A stretch of 64,000 bases of DNA from an uncultured Prevotella sp. (GTDB taxonomy: Bacteria; Bacteroidota; Bacteroidia; Bacteroidales; Bacteroidaceae): assembly GCA_900315035.1 (NCBI GenBank), contig OMXO01000007.1, forward strand, positions 1-64,000. The letters run 5' to 3'. The notes beneath the pieces are model-generated. The model made no database searches. It was not told where the DNA came from and worked only from the letters and a program-made list of their open reading frames with translations. Made by a program: the position numbers and the translations under genes. Positions 42,425 to 50,332 of this stretch are shown in pieces. The number at the start of each line of letters is the position of its first letter. Position 1 is the first letter of the stretch.

Positions 42425-43999
42425 TTAGAGCATATACCGCTCGATACGGCACTCGTGTTTCTTCTGTTGCTTGTCATAGTTAATACCTACAAGCAACAGA
42501 TTGTCCGTATATTCTGCAATTTTCGCAGGATACTGTTTTCGCTTGATCTGACTGATGGCCGTATCAGCATCGTTGTTGTATTTCAATTCCAGCACGATGG
42601 CAGGCGAATCAACGTTCTTGCGTGGAATCAGCACGATATCCGCAAATCCCTTCCCACTGGCAAGTTCACGATGCATGATGTAGTCATTCTTGGCGTAATA
42701 ATAGGCAATACTCAGCACACAGGCCAGTGAGTTCTCGTCATTGTAAGACAGAATACTCGTATGCTCGTCATGAGCCACATCAATGTAACGGGCCACAGCC
42801 TCCTCATCGCCGTCGAGGGTGGCCTGAAGAAGATACTCTGATTTTTCCAACGCTTTGACGACAGGCTCCCATCCTGAATCTTCCACGGCATTAGACAACT
42901 CGCCAGCAACTTCCCAATTTGGAATATAGCACTCTCGGCGATTTCTGTCATACGATAGGTACCCTAAATGAATAAGGACGGTAAAAACATCATCCCTGCT
43001 CTGTATGATAGACATATCATTCTGGAACTTGGTAGTATTCACCTTTACCCGACCTCCACTAAGCAGATAAACCACATCATCTTTCAGACCATCAAAGTTC
43101 ATCCTAATATAGTTAGCCACAGCGTCGTAAGCACCAGTGGCTGCCCAATAGTTTGAACACCACTTTTTACGTAAGGCCTGCATCACACTATTAGGATTGA
43201 ACATAGAGCACTCGCCACCAATCTGATAGCCGTCGTACCACTTCTCCAGCTCATCAAAGTCAAATTCATATTTATTAGTCAACGCCTTTACTTCACTCTT
43301 GGTGAAGCCGAAAAACGATGCCATATCTCCAGGGTTAACCATCGAGTACTCTGTGAAATTATTGAGCGCCGATTCCGTCTTATACTTCTTCACAGGCAGG
43401 ATACCAGTCATATAGACGCCAGCAAAGACCTTGACGCCATCGGTACTCTTAAACATCCTGCGCAACCAATTTACATAATCATTCATGGCTGAAGAAGCTG
43501 GAGCGAACTCCCGACAGATGGCATCCCACTCATCGATGATAAAGAAGAACTGCTGTTGGGTAGCAGCATTTACTCTTATCAGATACTTCATGAGGTCGTC
43601 ATCCAGCTGCATTGGCACATCAGGAAAAGCAGCATGAATATCTTCGATGAGTTCAGAATCTATATGCTTTAAGATACTGTCATCGTGAAAACGGGTAACG
43701 AAGGCTGTCATATCCAAGAAGATAACCGGGAACTTATTCAAGTACTCCTCAAACGAAGGATCTTTTGCAATCTCCAGATCAGCAAACAGTTCACGAGAGT
43801 CGCACGACTGGTCGTAATAGGCATTCAGCATCTTGGCCGCCATCGACTTTCCAAAGCGGCGGCAACGTGTGACGCAGGTAAAGCCACGCTCAGTATTGAT
43901 TGTAGAGTTTACCACTGCTATCAAGCCCGATTTATCAACATATTCGCTATTACGAGCTCTCCTAAACCCTATATTGCCAGTATTGATATATGTACCCAT
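42425..43999 (-). CDS. AAA-ATPase-like protein with PD-(D/E)XK nuclease-like C-terminus
   Basis: A 524-residue member of the group with PF09820-type (AAA-ATPase_like) N-terminal and PF08011-type C-terminal parts, often present in many copies in Bacteroidetes. Visible are NTGNIGFRRARNSEYVDKSG, CRRFGKSMAAKML (P-loop), FFFIIDEWDAICREF (Walker B), and at the C-terminus GFADIVLIPR and AIVLELKYNNDADTAISQIK, the D-(E)LK nuclease pattern. Function is unknown; transfer or defence roles have been suggested. I start it at the ATG at 43999, just downstream of a promoter, rather than at 44098. It interrupts the spacing between the pheS region and the capsule locus. Confidence 0.88.
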   Translation of the reverse strand: MGTYINTGNIGFRRARNSEYVDKSGLIAVVNSTINTERGFTCVTRCRRFGKSMAAKMLNAYYDQSCDSRELFADLEIAKDPSFEEYLNKFPVIFLDMTAFVTRFHDDSILKHIDSELIEDIHAAFPDVPMQLDDDLMKYLIRVNAATQQQFFFIIDEWDAICREFAPASSAMNDYVNWLRRMFKSTDGVKVFAGVYMTGILPVKKYKTESALNNFTEYSMVNPGDMASFFGFTKSEVKALTNKYEFDFDELEKWYDGYQIGGECSMFNPNSVMQALRKKWCSNYWAATGAYDAVANYIRMNFDGLKDDVVYLLSGGRVKVNTTKFQNDMSIIQSRDDVFTVLIHLGYLSYDRNRRECYIPNWEVAGELSNAVEDSGWEPVVKALEKSEYLLQATLDGDEEAVARYIDVAHDEHTSILSYNDENSLACVLSIAYYYAKNDYIMHRELASGKGFADIVLIPRKNVDSPAIVLELKYNNDADTAISQIKRKQYPAKIAEYTDNLLLVGINYDKQQKKHECRIERYML

Positions 44000-44029
44000 C
44001 TGCAAACCTCTTTTTATTACTTTTGATTG

Positions 44030-44061
44030 CAAAGATAAGGATATTTTTGGTATCATCCAAA
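44030..44061 (-). promoter_or_regulatory. Promoter of the AAA-ATPase-like gene
   Basis: On the minus strand TTTG (44058-44061), a 20-base spacer and TATCTTTG (44030-44037) match the Bacteroidetes consensus. It fixes the start at 43999, because the longer reading would begin upstream of the promoter. Confidence 0.75.
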
Positions 44062-44101
44062 TTTTAGGCGCTAAATCTGCATAGCGATGGGGTGGCAAGA
44101 A

Positions 44102-44323
44102 TCAGATATCATCACTCGAAATATCAATCTCAAATCCATCGAAACATAAAGTCATGGACTGATATTTCAGCGTAGGGTGTTTTTCGCGTACAAATTTGGC
44201 AATCTGCTTAATCATGAGCCTGCGGCCCTTCTTGATGGGCATCTTCATTGTACAGACATAATAGCCGCGCGACATCACGTCAAATTTCAGTTCTTCCATA
44301 GGACAAAGATGAATTGATTTCAT
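44102..44323 (-). CDS. Small hypothetical protein after the sugar transferase
   Basis: A 73-residue protein that I do not recognise. It is rich in Lys, Met and aromatic residues (MEELKFDVMSRGYYVCTMKM, REKHPTLKYQSMTLCFDG), with no membrane helix. It begins 3 bases after the stop of the sugar transferase gene at 44327, so it is probably cotranscribed. A start at the internal ATG (MEELK) is possible. No other function can be inferred. Confidence 0.55.
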   Translation of the reverse strand: MKSIHLCPMEELKFDVMSRGYYVCTMKMPIKKGRRLMIKQIAKFVREKHPTLKYQSMTLCFDGFEIDISSDDI

Positions 44324-44326
44324 TGT

Positions 44327-45778
44327 TTAATAAGCATGCTCGTCGTGCACAATAAAAGTCTTCAGCGTCAGCCAGATAATGCGGATATCGAGCCAGATGC
44401 TCCAGTGCTCCATATACCAGATATCGCGCTTCACGCGACCTTCCATCTGCCATAGTTCCTTCGTCTCGCCACGAAAGCCCGTCACCTGTGCCCAGCCCGT
44501 TACGCCAGGCTTCACAAAGTGGCGCACCATATACTTGTCTATCAGTTGTGAGTACATCTCCGTATGCGCCAGCATATGCGGTCTCGGCCCTACGATCGAC
44601 ATATCGCCTCTCAGCACGTTCCAGAACTGCGGCAACTCGTCGATATTCGCCTTTCGCATGAAGTTGCCGAAAGGATACTTTCTCGGATCGTCCTTCGTCG
44701 CTTGCACCTTGTCAGCATCCTTGTTCACGTGCATCGAGCGGAACTTCAGGCAGTAGAAGTCCTTGCCGTCCAGTCCCGTACGTAACTGTTTGAAGAAGAT
44801 AGGCCCGGGACTCTGTATTTTGATAATCAGGTAGATGAATGGGAACAGCAGCGCCGTCGGCACCAGGAACACCATCGAGAACATGATGTCGAACACGCGT
44901 TTCACAAACCTGTTCACCGAGTTCTGCAGCGGGTTTTCATACGTCGTAAACACCTCCATATCGTCCATCATCTCGCGCTTCAGATTCAGTCCAATCGACT
45001 CCACCGAAACCGGCACGTAGTAGAACCTTACGACGTGATGGTCACACAGCCTCGACACCTTCCTGATTGTGTCGCGCTCTTTCCGCGAGATACAGAGATA
45101 CAGCTCGTCGCCCAGTTCAAGCTCGTCAGGTTTCTCCTCCATCGCTTTCAGAAAATCATCCATCGATCCCAGTCGTCTCAGCAATCCCCTATCCTTCTCT
45201 TGGCGCTTCGACAGTTTCTCTACTTCCATCGCCACGTCACCCAGCGATTCCTCGCCATAGTAGCCCAGAACACGATAACCCAATGTCGCGTCGTCTCTCA
45301 GTTTCCTGAAGATACCTATCAGTTCCGGATCCGATCCCACCAGCGTCACCGTTCGCGTATTGCGACCCGCCTCACGATAGAGCTTCAGGAACCAGCGTTC
45401 AGCCAGCCGTTTAAATAGCAGCGTGATGAAAAACACCGTACCTATCTCCCATATCAACCACCCGATAGGCAGATGATAGGCAAACACCTTCAGCAGCAGA
45501 TAAGCCAGGATTGCCCCAACGATAGTTAGGCCCACGATCCGTTTCAGGATCTCTCCAGCCCCGACCACACGCAGATGAATGATGGTTGAGAACTTCAGCA
45601 TACCCAGCATCAGCGCGATGTTGTTTACCAAGATGAATATCTCCACCCTGCCCACACCCCAGGTTTCCATCCGCCAGTGCCAATGCGCAAATCCCAGCAA
45701 GATAGCATTCAAGAGCAAGAAATCCCCGATGGTGACCATCCATTGGATAATCCTGTTCGACTGATCATTGTTTCTCAT
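44327..45778 (-). CDS. Polyprenyl-phosphate hexose-1-phosphate transferase (WbaP/WcaJ-like)
   Basis: A 483-residue initiating sugar transferase. Four to five N-terminal membrane helices (about 12-125) are followed by a central nucleotide-binding-like part and, from about residue 280, a further helix (VFDIMFSMVFLVPTALLFPF) and the catalytic domain: KIQSPGPIFFKQLRTGLDG, FYCLKFRSMHVNKDAD, DELPQFWNVLRGDMSIVGPR and KPGVTGWAQVTGFRGET. It loads the first sugar phosphate onto undecaprenyl phosphate in the inner membrane and so starts repeat-unit assembly for the neighbouring capsule locus. It lies about 47 bases after the OMP gene. Confidence 0.93.
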   Translation of the reverse strand: MRNNDQSNRIIQWMVTIGDFLLLNAILLGFAHWHWRMETWGVGRVEIFILVNNIALMLGMLKFSTIIHLRVVGAGEILKRIVGLTIVGAILAYLLLKVFAYHLPIGWLIWEIGTVFFITLLFKRLAERWFLKLYREAGRNTRTVTLVGSDPELIGIFRKLRDDATLGYRVLGYYGEESLGDVAMEVEKLSKRQEKDRGLLRRLGSMDDFLKAMEEKPDELELGDELYLCISRKERDTIRKVSRLCDHHVVRFYYVPVSVESIGLNLKREMMDDMEVFTTYENPLQNSVNRFVKRVFDIMFSMVFLVPTALLFPFIYLIIKIQSPGPIFFKQLRTGLDGKDFYCLKFRSMHVNKDADKVQATKDDPRKYPFGNFMRKANIDELPQFWNVLRGDMSIVGPRPHMLAHTEMYSQLIDKYMVRHFVKPGVTGWAQVTGFRGETKELWQMEGRVKRDIWYMEHWSIWLDIRIIWLTLKTFIVHDEHAY

Positions 45779-45811
45779 CTCACAATATTTTTAAAATCCA
45801 TATATCATCGC

Positions 45812-45851
45812 CACGCCATTGCCCGTCAAGGCACGCCATTGCCCGTCAAGG
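45812..45851 (-). repeat. 20-bp tandem duplication at the end of the OMP gene
   Basis: Two perfect copies of a 20-base unit (45812-45831 and 45832-45851). The gene's stop codon (45826-45828) lies in the first copy and the last codons (LTGNGVP) in the second, so duplication moved or created the present stop. Confidence 0.88.
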
Positions 45852-47241
45852 CACTCCATCCCTTCACAGGGCTGATATCCACCTTCACACCAAAGTCGAT
45901 ATCAAAGAAACCGTTACTCCCCGACGACACATCCATGCCCGTCACGCTATAGCCCATCCCCTCACTCGTCGATACCTGATATGCCATCGCCCCGAAAAGA
46001 CTCAGATTGTCCGACAGCCGGTAAGTCTGTTCCAGTCCGAAGCCCATCAGCGGCGAGCCCGAACTCTCCACGAACTGCGTAATCAGTCCGGCCCTTACGA
46101 AACCCGATGTATGCCATCTCTTGTTGGGGTCATATCCGGCTATCACGTTAGTCAGGTTCAGCATCGCGTCGAGCGCTACTGTCGCGAAGCCACCCTTCTT
46201 ATAGTTCCGTTTCGGATCATCCTTCGGCGCCACCCATTCCAGTCCGTTATTCGGAATCAGTCCGTTATCCCATTGCACGCGCCCCCTCACGGCAAACTCA
46301 GGCGTAAACGCCTTACCCAGAGCCACATTCAGTCCGAACGTCGTGCCCTTCGGAATCACCTTCGAGAAGTCGCATCCATACGGATTCAGCAGACTCATAT
46401 CCAGCCCCGCCTGCACAAACCAGTTATCCCACACCCCGTTCGTCATCACCGAACGCAAGGATAGCTCTCCGCTCTGTGATCTCTCACCTCTTACCTCTCT
46501 CCTCTCACCTCTTACCTCTCTCCTCTCACCTCTAAACAGCTCCACCTGGGCGCCCACGCCTATCGACAGATATCCATTCGAGTTCGAGCCCGTTCCAGTT
46601 CCCTCCTTCTCCTTTGTCTTCCCCACGAATCCGCTGCCCGACATGATATACGCAGCATCCAGATACACACTCCAGCGATTGCTCAGCCGATATGTATTGA
46701 TAAAACCGAGGCCCGCCAGTAGCGAACCCTTGCTCACACCGAAGTTATAGTTCACGCCGATTCTCGGATAGAAGCTCAGGTTCCACGTCCTGTCGGGCCT
46801 GTAAGTCCCAAATACGTTATGCAGATTCACCATCCAGTCCCCGTAGAAGGCGATATAGCCACCCTTCTCACGGTTCACCCCAGGCTGGTCAAACGGTGCC
46901 AGCCAGTTTGCATGGTCGTTCTTCAGAAGCGGCAGTTTATTCTCCCAGTTAAACTTCACGCGGAAGCCCGTTTGCGGCGCAAACCACTTTCCCACTGCTA
47001 CATCCATACCAAACGACTTACCGTTCGGAAACACATTCGCAAAATTATAACCATACGGGTTCTGCAGCGTCATGTCCAGATCCATCTGTACATACCAGTT
47101 ACTCCAGAAACCATTCGTCCACACACGGTTAAAGTTGCCCTTCTCCTCTGGGTCAGCCACCTCAAACCGTTGTGCATGAGCCATCCCCACGCTGCCCATC
47201 AAAAGCAGCATGGTAACAAATCTGTTCATCATTTTCCACAT
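45826..47241 (-). CDS. Outer-membrane protein made of two duplicated beta-barrel-like domains
   Basis: A 471-residue exported protein (from ATG 47241; 47232 and 47229 are alternatives) with leader MMNRFVTMLLLMGSVGMAHAQ. It contains two copies of one domain of about 215 residues. Copy 1 begins WTNGFWSNWYVQMDLDMTLQ and copy 2 VMTNGVWDNWFVQAGLDMSL; both then have NPYG, a GMDVAVGK/GLNVALGK strand and TYRLS near the end. Alternating aromatic strands suggest an outer-membrane barrel. The copies are joined by a linker, RGERREVRGERREVRGER, coded by heptamer repeats at 46484-46532. It lies between the capsule operon and the sugar transferase, so it may serve the surface polysaccharide. No family name is assigned. 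Confidence 0.82.
   Translation of the reverse strand: MWKMMNRFVTMLLLMGSVGMAHAQRFEVADPEEKGNFNRVWTNGFWSNWYVQMDLDMTLQNPYGYNFANVFPNGKSFGMDVAVGKWFAPQTGFRVKFNWENKLPLLKNDHANWLAPFDQPGVNREKGGYIAFYGDWMVNLHNVFGTYRPDRTWNLSFYPRIGVNYNFGVSKGSLLAGLGFINTYRLSNRWSVYLDAAYIMSGSGFVGKTKEKEGTGTGSNSNGYLSIGVGAQVELFRGERREVRGERREVRGERSQSGELSLRSVMTNGVWDNWFVQAGLDMSLLNPYGCDFSKVIPKGTTFGLNVALGKAFTPEFAVRGRVQWDNGLIPNNGLEWVAPKDDPKRNYKKGGFATVALDAMLNLTNVIAGYDPNKRWHTSGFVRAGLITQFVESSGSPLMGFGLEQTYRLSDNLSLFGAMAYQVSTSEGMGYSVTGMDVSSGSNGFFDIDFGVKVDISPVKGWSALTGNGVP
46484..46532 (-). repeat. Heptanucleotide repeat (x7) encoding the OMP inter-domain linker
   Basis: Seven 7-base units on the minus strand cycle through GAGGTGA, GAGGAGA and GAGGTAA, giving a 21-base super-period that encodes the seven-residue unit REVRGER. 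It lies exactly between the two duplicated domains. Confidence 0.92.
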
Positions 47242-47264
47242 ATTTTCCAGTATTGATTGAAATG

Positions 47265-47310
47265 AAAAAACAGGCCCCGCTATAAGTGATGGTTTCAGCA
47301 ACGGGGCCTG
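47265..47310 (-). terminator. Terminator or attenuator upstream of the OMP gene
   Basis: CAGGCCCCG (47271-47279) and CGGGGCCTG (47302-47310) form a 9-bp GC-rich stem. On the minus strand it is followed by six T residues (47265-47270). It lies 24 bases before the OMP ATG, so it could end the capsule transcript or attenuate the OMP gene. Confidence 0.65.
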
Positions 47311-47410
47311 GAAAAAAATAATGTTTTTCTATAATGATATCTCACGACATCCGCACCAAGTTTTTGCTCCCTGCCTACGAAAAATTTGCTCCCTAGTTAG
47401 GGCGCAAAAA

Positions 47411-47470
47411 TTCCCAGCCTTGGGAACAAGCCATTCCCAGCATGGGAACAAAACATTCCCAACTTGGGAA
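47411..47470. repeat. Three TTCCCA/TGGGAA palindromes
   Basis: TTCCCAGCCTTGGGAA (47411-47426), TTCCCAGCATGGGAA (47434-47448) and TTCCCAACTTGGGAA (47456-47470), each followed by CAA. A looser palindrome (TTTGC-TCCCTA/TAGGG-CGCAAA, about 47386-47409) precedes them. The same element type lies inside the ABC-F gene. Confidence 0.88.
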
Positions 47471-47715
47471 CAAGTTAAAATGCAGGTCCGCCTGCAATTA
47501 TGAGAGTAAAGCGGACCTGCTCAATAACGATTTATATAATGATATCTCCCGACATCCGAAATGATTTGTAAAACTCCTCCCCTCCTCCCTTGACAAGCCA
47601 CAAGCCCTTTGTACAAAGGCTTCCAGAGACGGGAGGAGTCACTTCAACACCTCCCTATCACCTCCCTTCTTTCGTAAACAGAGTCCCGCTACGGGAGGTC
47701 TTACGGGAGGTCAAT

Positions 47716-47740
47716 GGGAGGTGTTAGCCAAACACCTCCC
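47716..47740. repeat. GGGAGGTGTT hairpin within a GGGAGGT-rich zone
   Basis: GGGAGGTGTT (47716-47725) and AACACCTCCC (47731-47740) form a perfect 10-bp stem with a 5-base loop. Many further ACGGGAGGT and CACCTCCC motifs surround it (47576-47800), so alternative pairings are possible. Confidence 0.8.
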
Positions 47741-47837
47741 GTCTCACTTCCCCTTTATTTATCGGCCTTTCACCCCCTTAACGGGAGGACGGGAGGTCTT
47801 CTACAAAAAAGTCTTTCTCCCGACATCCATTTTTACT

Positions 47838-47921
47838 TGCATACACTAAATATTTAGCTGCATACACTAAATTTGATGCTGTAAATCAACAAGTTAAGCC
47901 TCAGTGTATGCAGTGTATGCA
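47838..47921. repeat. Paired TGCATACACT inverted repeats
   Basis: Direct copies of TGCATACACT at 47838-47847 and 47859-47868 face two inverted copies, AGTGTATGCA at 47903-47912 and 47912-47921. Together they could form a long stem, or two operator-like dyads. Confidence 0.85.
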
Positions 47922-48007
47922 AAAACTAAAAATAAAATTTCACAGAATTATAAAAGGACAGAAGACCTGACCTATATTAATATAATGATATCTCACGATA
48001 TCAGAAT

Positions 48008-49108
48008 CTATTTCATAGATTGATAAATTTCAAATACTTGTTGGGAAATAATATCCCAGTTATACTTGCTCATATCATATTCTATTCGTTGCAACGGCAG
48101 ATTTGCAATTGATTCAATCTTATTTGCCAAAGCAGAAACATCCCCAACCTCATGATAACATGATGCATCTAAGCCTACCTCCAAATTAGCAGGAATTGCA
48201 GAAGTTATCACAGGTAGGCGATAACTCATGGCCTCCAATAGTGCGATGGGTAGTCCCTCATGCGATGAAGGCAGAGAATAGCACAAAGCATTTGTCAATA
48301 GCGAATGGAGTTTTTCCCCTCGGATAAATCCAGTCAGCACTACCCCATTCTCCCTTGCTTTATGTTTCAATCCACGAGAATAGTCATCCTCAAAATCCGT
48401 ATCTCCAGCCAATACGAGTTTCATATCTATAGGAATTCGATGTTCAGTTTTTAATCGGGCGTATGCCTCAACAAGATCATGCAGATGTTTTTCTGGCACA
48501 AAACGACACATGCCAAGAACGTATCTGCCATTCTCAATGCCTAATTCCTCGAAATACTCAGGATAATCGCAGATTTCCGGCTCTGGCACCCCATTATATA
48601 TAAGATGTACATTCTCCGTCCTGCCGCAACGCTCTGCTATCAGCTTCCTGATGACATCACTGATCACAATCACATGGTCAGCAAACTTGCATCCCATCCT
48701 CTCACCTAGTTTCAGCATTGTCTTGGCAGCCAAGCCCCATTTGTCCCGGTCGTAGTCAGGCCCGTGATGCGTAAATACCACTTTCATGCCAAGCATCTTC
48801 GCGTATGGCACCAGCAGTGCTGGACCAATAGCATGTATATGGAGAACATCTGCCCCAAGTCCTCTGGCCTTATTGATAGCACGGAAAGTATGGATGATAG
48901 CCTCAAATGATTTCTTCTTCGGTGTTTCCACATCAACCAACTGCACACCCTTCCACTCTGTGAGAGAGTCGTGGACATAACTTTTCCTTCGAATCACCGT
49001 CACATCATGACCTTGTGCCGCTATACGGGGGAATAACTCCTCGCAATGTGTCTCCACACCACCCATAATGTTCGGGATTCCCCGAGTACCCGTCACAACA
49101 ATTTTCAT
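48008..49108 (-). CDS. Glycosyltransferase family 4 (DUF1972-like N-terminus)
   Basis: A 366-residue GT-B transferase. The N-terminus KIVVTGTRGIPNIMGGVETH is typical of the rhamnosyl/glucosyltransferase-like group with a DUF1972 domain. The donor-site part has VPEKHLHDLVEAYARL and PSSHEGLPIALLEAMSYRLP, with the E-x7-E motif. It adds a sugar to the lipid-linked repeat unit at the cytoplasmic face. It is the last gene of the capsule operon and overlaps the radical SAM gene by 4 bases. Donor and acceptor are unknown. Confidence 0.93.
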   Translation of the reverse strand: MKIVVTGTRGIPNIMGGVETHCEELFPRIAAQGHDVTVIRRKSYVHDSLTEWKGVQLVDVETPKKKSFEAIIHTFRAINKARGLGADVLHIHAIGPALLVPYAKMLGMKVVFTHHGPDYDRDKWGLAAKTMLKLGERMGCKFADHVIVISDVIRKLIAERCGRTENVHLIYNGVPEPEICDYPEYFEELGIENGRYVLGMCRFVPEKHLHDLVEAYARLKTEHRIPIDMKLVLAGDTDFEDDYSRGLKHKARENGVVLTGFIRGEKLHSLLTNALCYSLPSSHEGLPIALLEAMSYRLPVITSAIPANLEVGLDASCYHEVGDVSALANKIESIANLPLQRIEYDMSKYNWDIISQQVFEIYQSMK

Positions 49109-50316
49109 TGAATTTCTATCTTCCTATCCGTCTCGGCTTTTGTTGCTTCATAGCCCTGCGAAGCCACATCCGCATTCACGATGTCTTCGCCTCGCTTACC
49201 TTTCAAGGCTTCTTTGGAATCATCCGACAATCCATTGTTGACCACCGCATTCACATCGCATGTAGATAGTTTATCAAGTTCCTCCTTCGTTACCTTGCCA
49301 TCACGATAATCACAACAGATGGGTAGCTCATACATGGAGTACTTTATTCCCATCATCGATTTCACCTTATGCGAGATTACCCAAGGAATCACTCTTCCTA
49401 TGTACTTATGCATAGCAGGACTGACAGAGCCAATCATCCAACAATCCCGATCACAACACCTTACCTTCTTACGCACCTTCTCTGCCTCTGGAGAATTCCA
49501 TAGTTCATCCCAGGTCTGGCGGTTCAGGTTACCCATCACCTCCTTATCCTTCGTACCATTACACGGCATCACATCCCCATACGGGTCGATAAAGAACGTA
49601 TCGAAACTCATGTCGCAGGGCAACAAACGCTTCTGTCCATAGATATAATTTATCAATCCATGGTTGAAATAAGCACGGAACCACTTCTTCGGTGAGTTCG
49701 ACTTCAACAGTTCATTCACCAAGCTCTCAAAGTTCTTTGCCACCATCGGGCGATCCTTGATGATGTTCTTGGCTTCTACGAAATAGAAAGAGTTATGAAG
49801 TGATGCCGTAGCAAACTCCATACCCATCTCATTGGATATCTCATAGAGTGGCACTAAATCAGGGGCATTCTTATCCTGCACCGTCATACCAAAGCCCACG
49901 TCCTTCATACCCATCTCGCGCAGCTTTTTCAGCGTTGTATAGCCACGCTGATAGCCGTTGTTCAGGCCACGAATCTCGTTATTCGTCTTCTCCAGACCCT
50001 CTATCGAGATACGAATACCAATCTGAGGGAACTCCTTACAAAGATCAAGGATGCGATCCGTAAAGAAACCATTCGTTGATATCACGATACGGTCACTCTT
50101 CTTATATAGCTCACGAACGACCTCCTTCAGGTCCTCACGGATAAATGGTTCACCACCCGTAATGTTCGTAAAATACATCTTCGGGAGTTTTTTGATGGTC
50201 TCTATCGATATCTCCTCCTCTGCCTTAGAAGGCGCCTTATAGCGGTTGCACATCGAGCACCGCGCATTGCATCGATACGTCACAATTACCGTACCATTCA
50301 GTTTCTTCTCTGCCAT
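49105..50316 (-). CDS. Radical SAM/SPASM-like protein in the capsule operon
   Basis: A 403-residue radical SAM enzyme. The cluster motif is TYRCNARCSMCNRYK (CxxxCxxC), then ITGGEPFIREDL. The C-terminal part has PYGDVMPCNGTKDKEVMGNL and further cysteines (RKKVRCCDRDCWM), as in SPASM or twitch domains that hold extra iron-sulfur clusters. It lies between two GT4 genes, overlapping the downstream one by 4 bases. Radical SAM proteins are uncommon among sugar transferases; a modification of a sugar or a lipid carrier is possible. The reaction is unknown. The C-terminal 80 residues are charged and low in similarity to known domains. Confidence 0.88.
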   Translation of the reverse strand: MAEKKLNGTVIVTYRCNARCSMCNRYKAPSKAEEEISIETIKKLPKMYFTNITGGEPFIREDLKEVVRELYKKSDRIVISTNGFFTDRILDLCKEFPQIGIRISIEGLEKTNNEIRGLNNGYQRGYTTLKKLREMGMKDVGFGMTVQDKNAPDLVPLYEISNEMGMEFATASLHNSFYFVEAKNIIKDRPMVAKNFESLVNELLKSNSPKKWFRAYFNHGLINYIYGQKRLLPCDMSFDTFFIDPYGDVMPCNGTKDKEVMGNLNRQTWDELWNSPEAEKVRKKVRCCDRDCWMIGSVSPAMHKYIGRVIPWVISHKVKSMMGIKYSMYELPICCDYRDGKVTKEELDKLSTCDVNAVVNNGLSDDSKEALKGKRGEDIVNADVASQGYEATKAETDRKIEIQ

Positions 50317-50332
50317 ATTTCTATTGGTTGTT

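Larger units (their letters stand above)
47330..48004 (+). repeat. Dispersed 24-bp repeat family (three copies plus one partial)
   Basis: TATAATGATATCTCACGACA-type units occur at 47330-47353, 47535-47558 (one base different) and 47981-48004 (two changes), with a 13-base partial copy at 47816-47828. All are on the same strand and they divide the noncoding block into segments. Confidence 0.85.
47242..48007. other. Repeat-rich noncoding block between capsule operon and OMP gene
   Basis: About 766 bases without a convincing gene on either strand. It contains a minus-strand terminator-like hairpin (47265-47310), copies of a 24-base repeat (47330, 47535, 47981, with a partial copy at 47816), three TTCCCA/TGGGAA palindromes (47411-47470), a 10-bp stem GCAGGTCCGC (47482-47520), a zone of GGGAGGT/ACCTCCC motifs (about 47576-47800) with a 10-bp hairpin at 47716-47740, and paired TGCATACACT inverted repeats (47838-47921). 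It may be a leader, a termination zone for the capsule operon, or a recombination site. Confidence 0.8.

Noticed and set aside
44000..44098. Longer start for the AAA-ATPase-like protein
   Set aside because: The 33 extra residues would be encoded across and upstream of the promoter at 44030-44061, and the family begins at MGTYINTGNIGF.
46484..46532. CRISPR-like array
   Set aside because: The units are 7 bases long without spacers and are translated as a linker.
47330..48004. CRISPR array from the 24-base repeats
   Set aside because: Only three copies at very uneven distances (about 200 and 450 bases), not palindromic, and no cas gene nearby.
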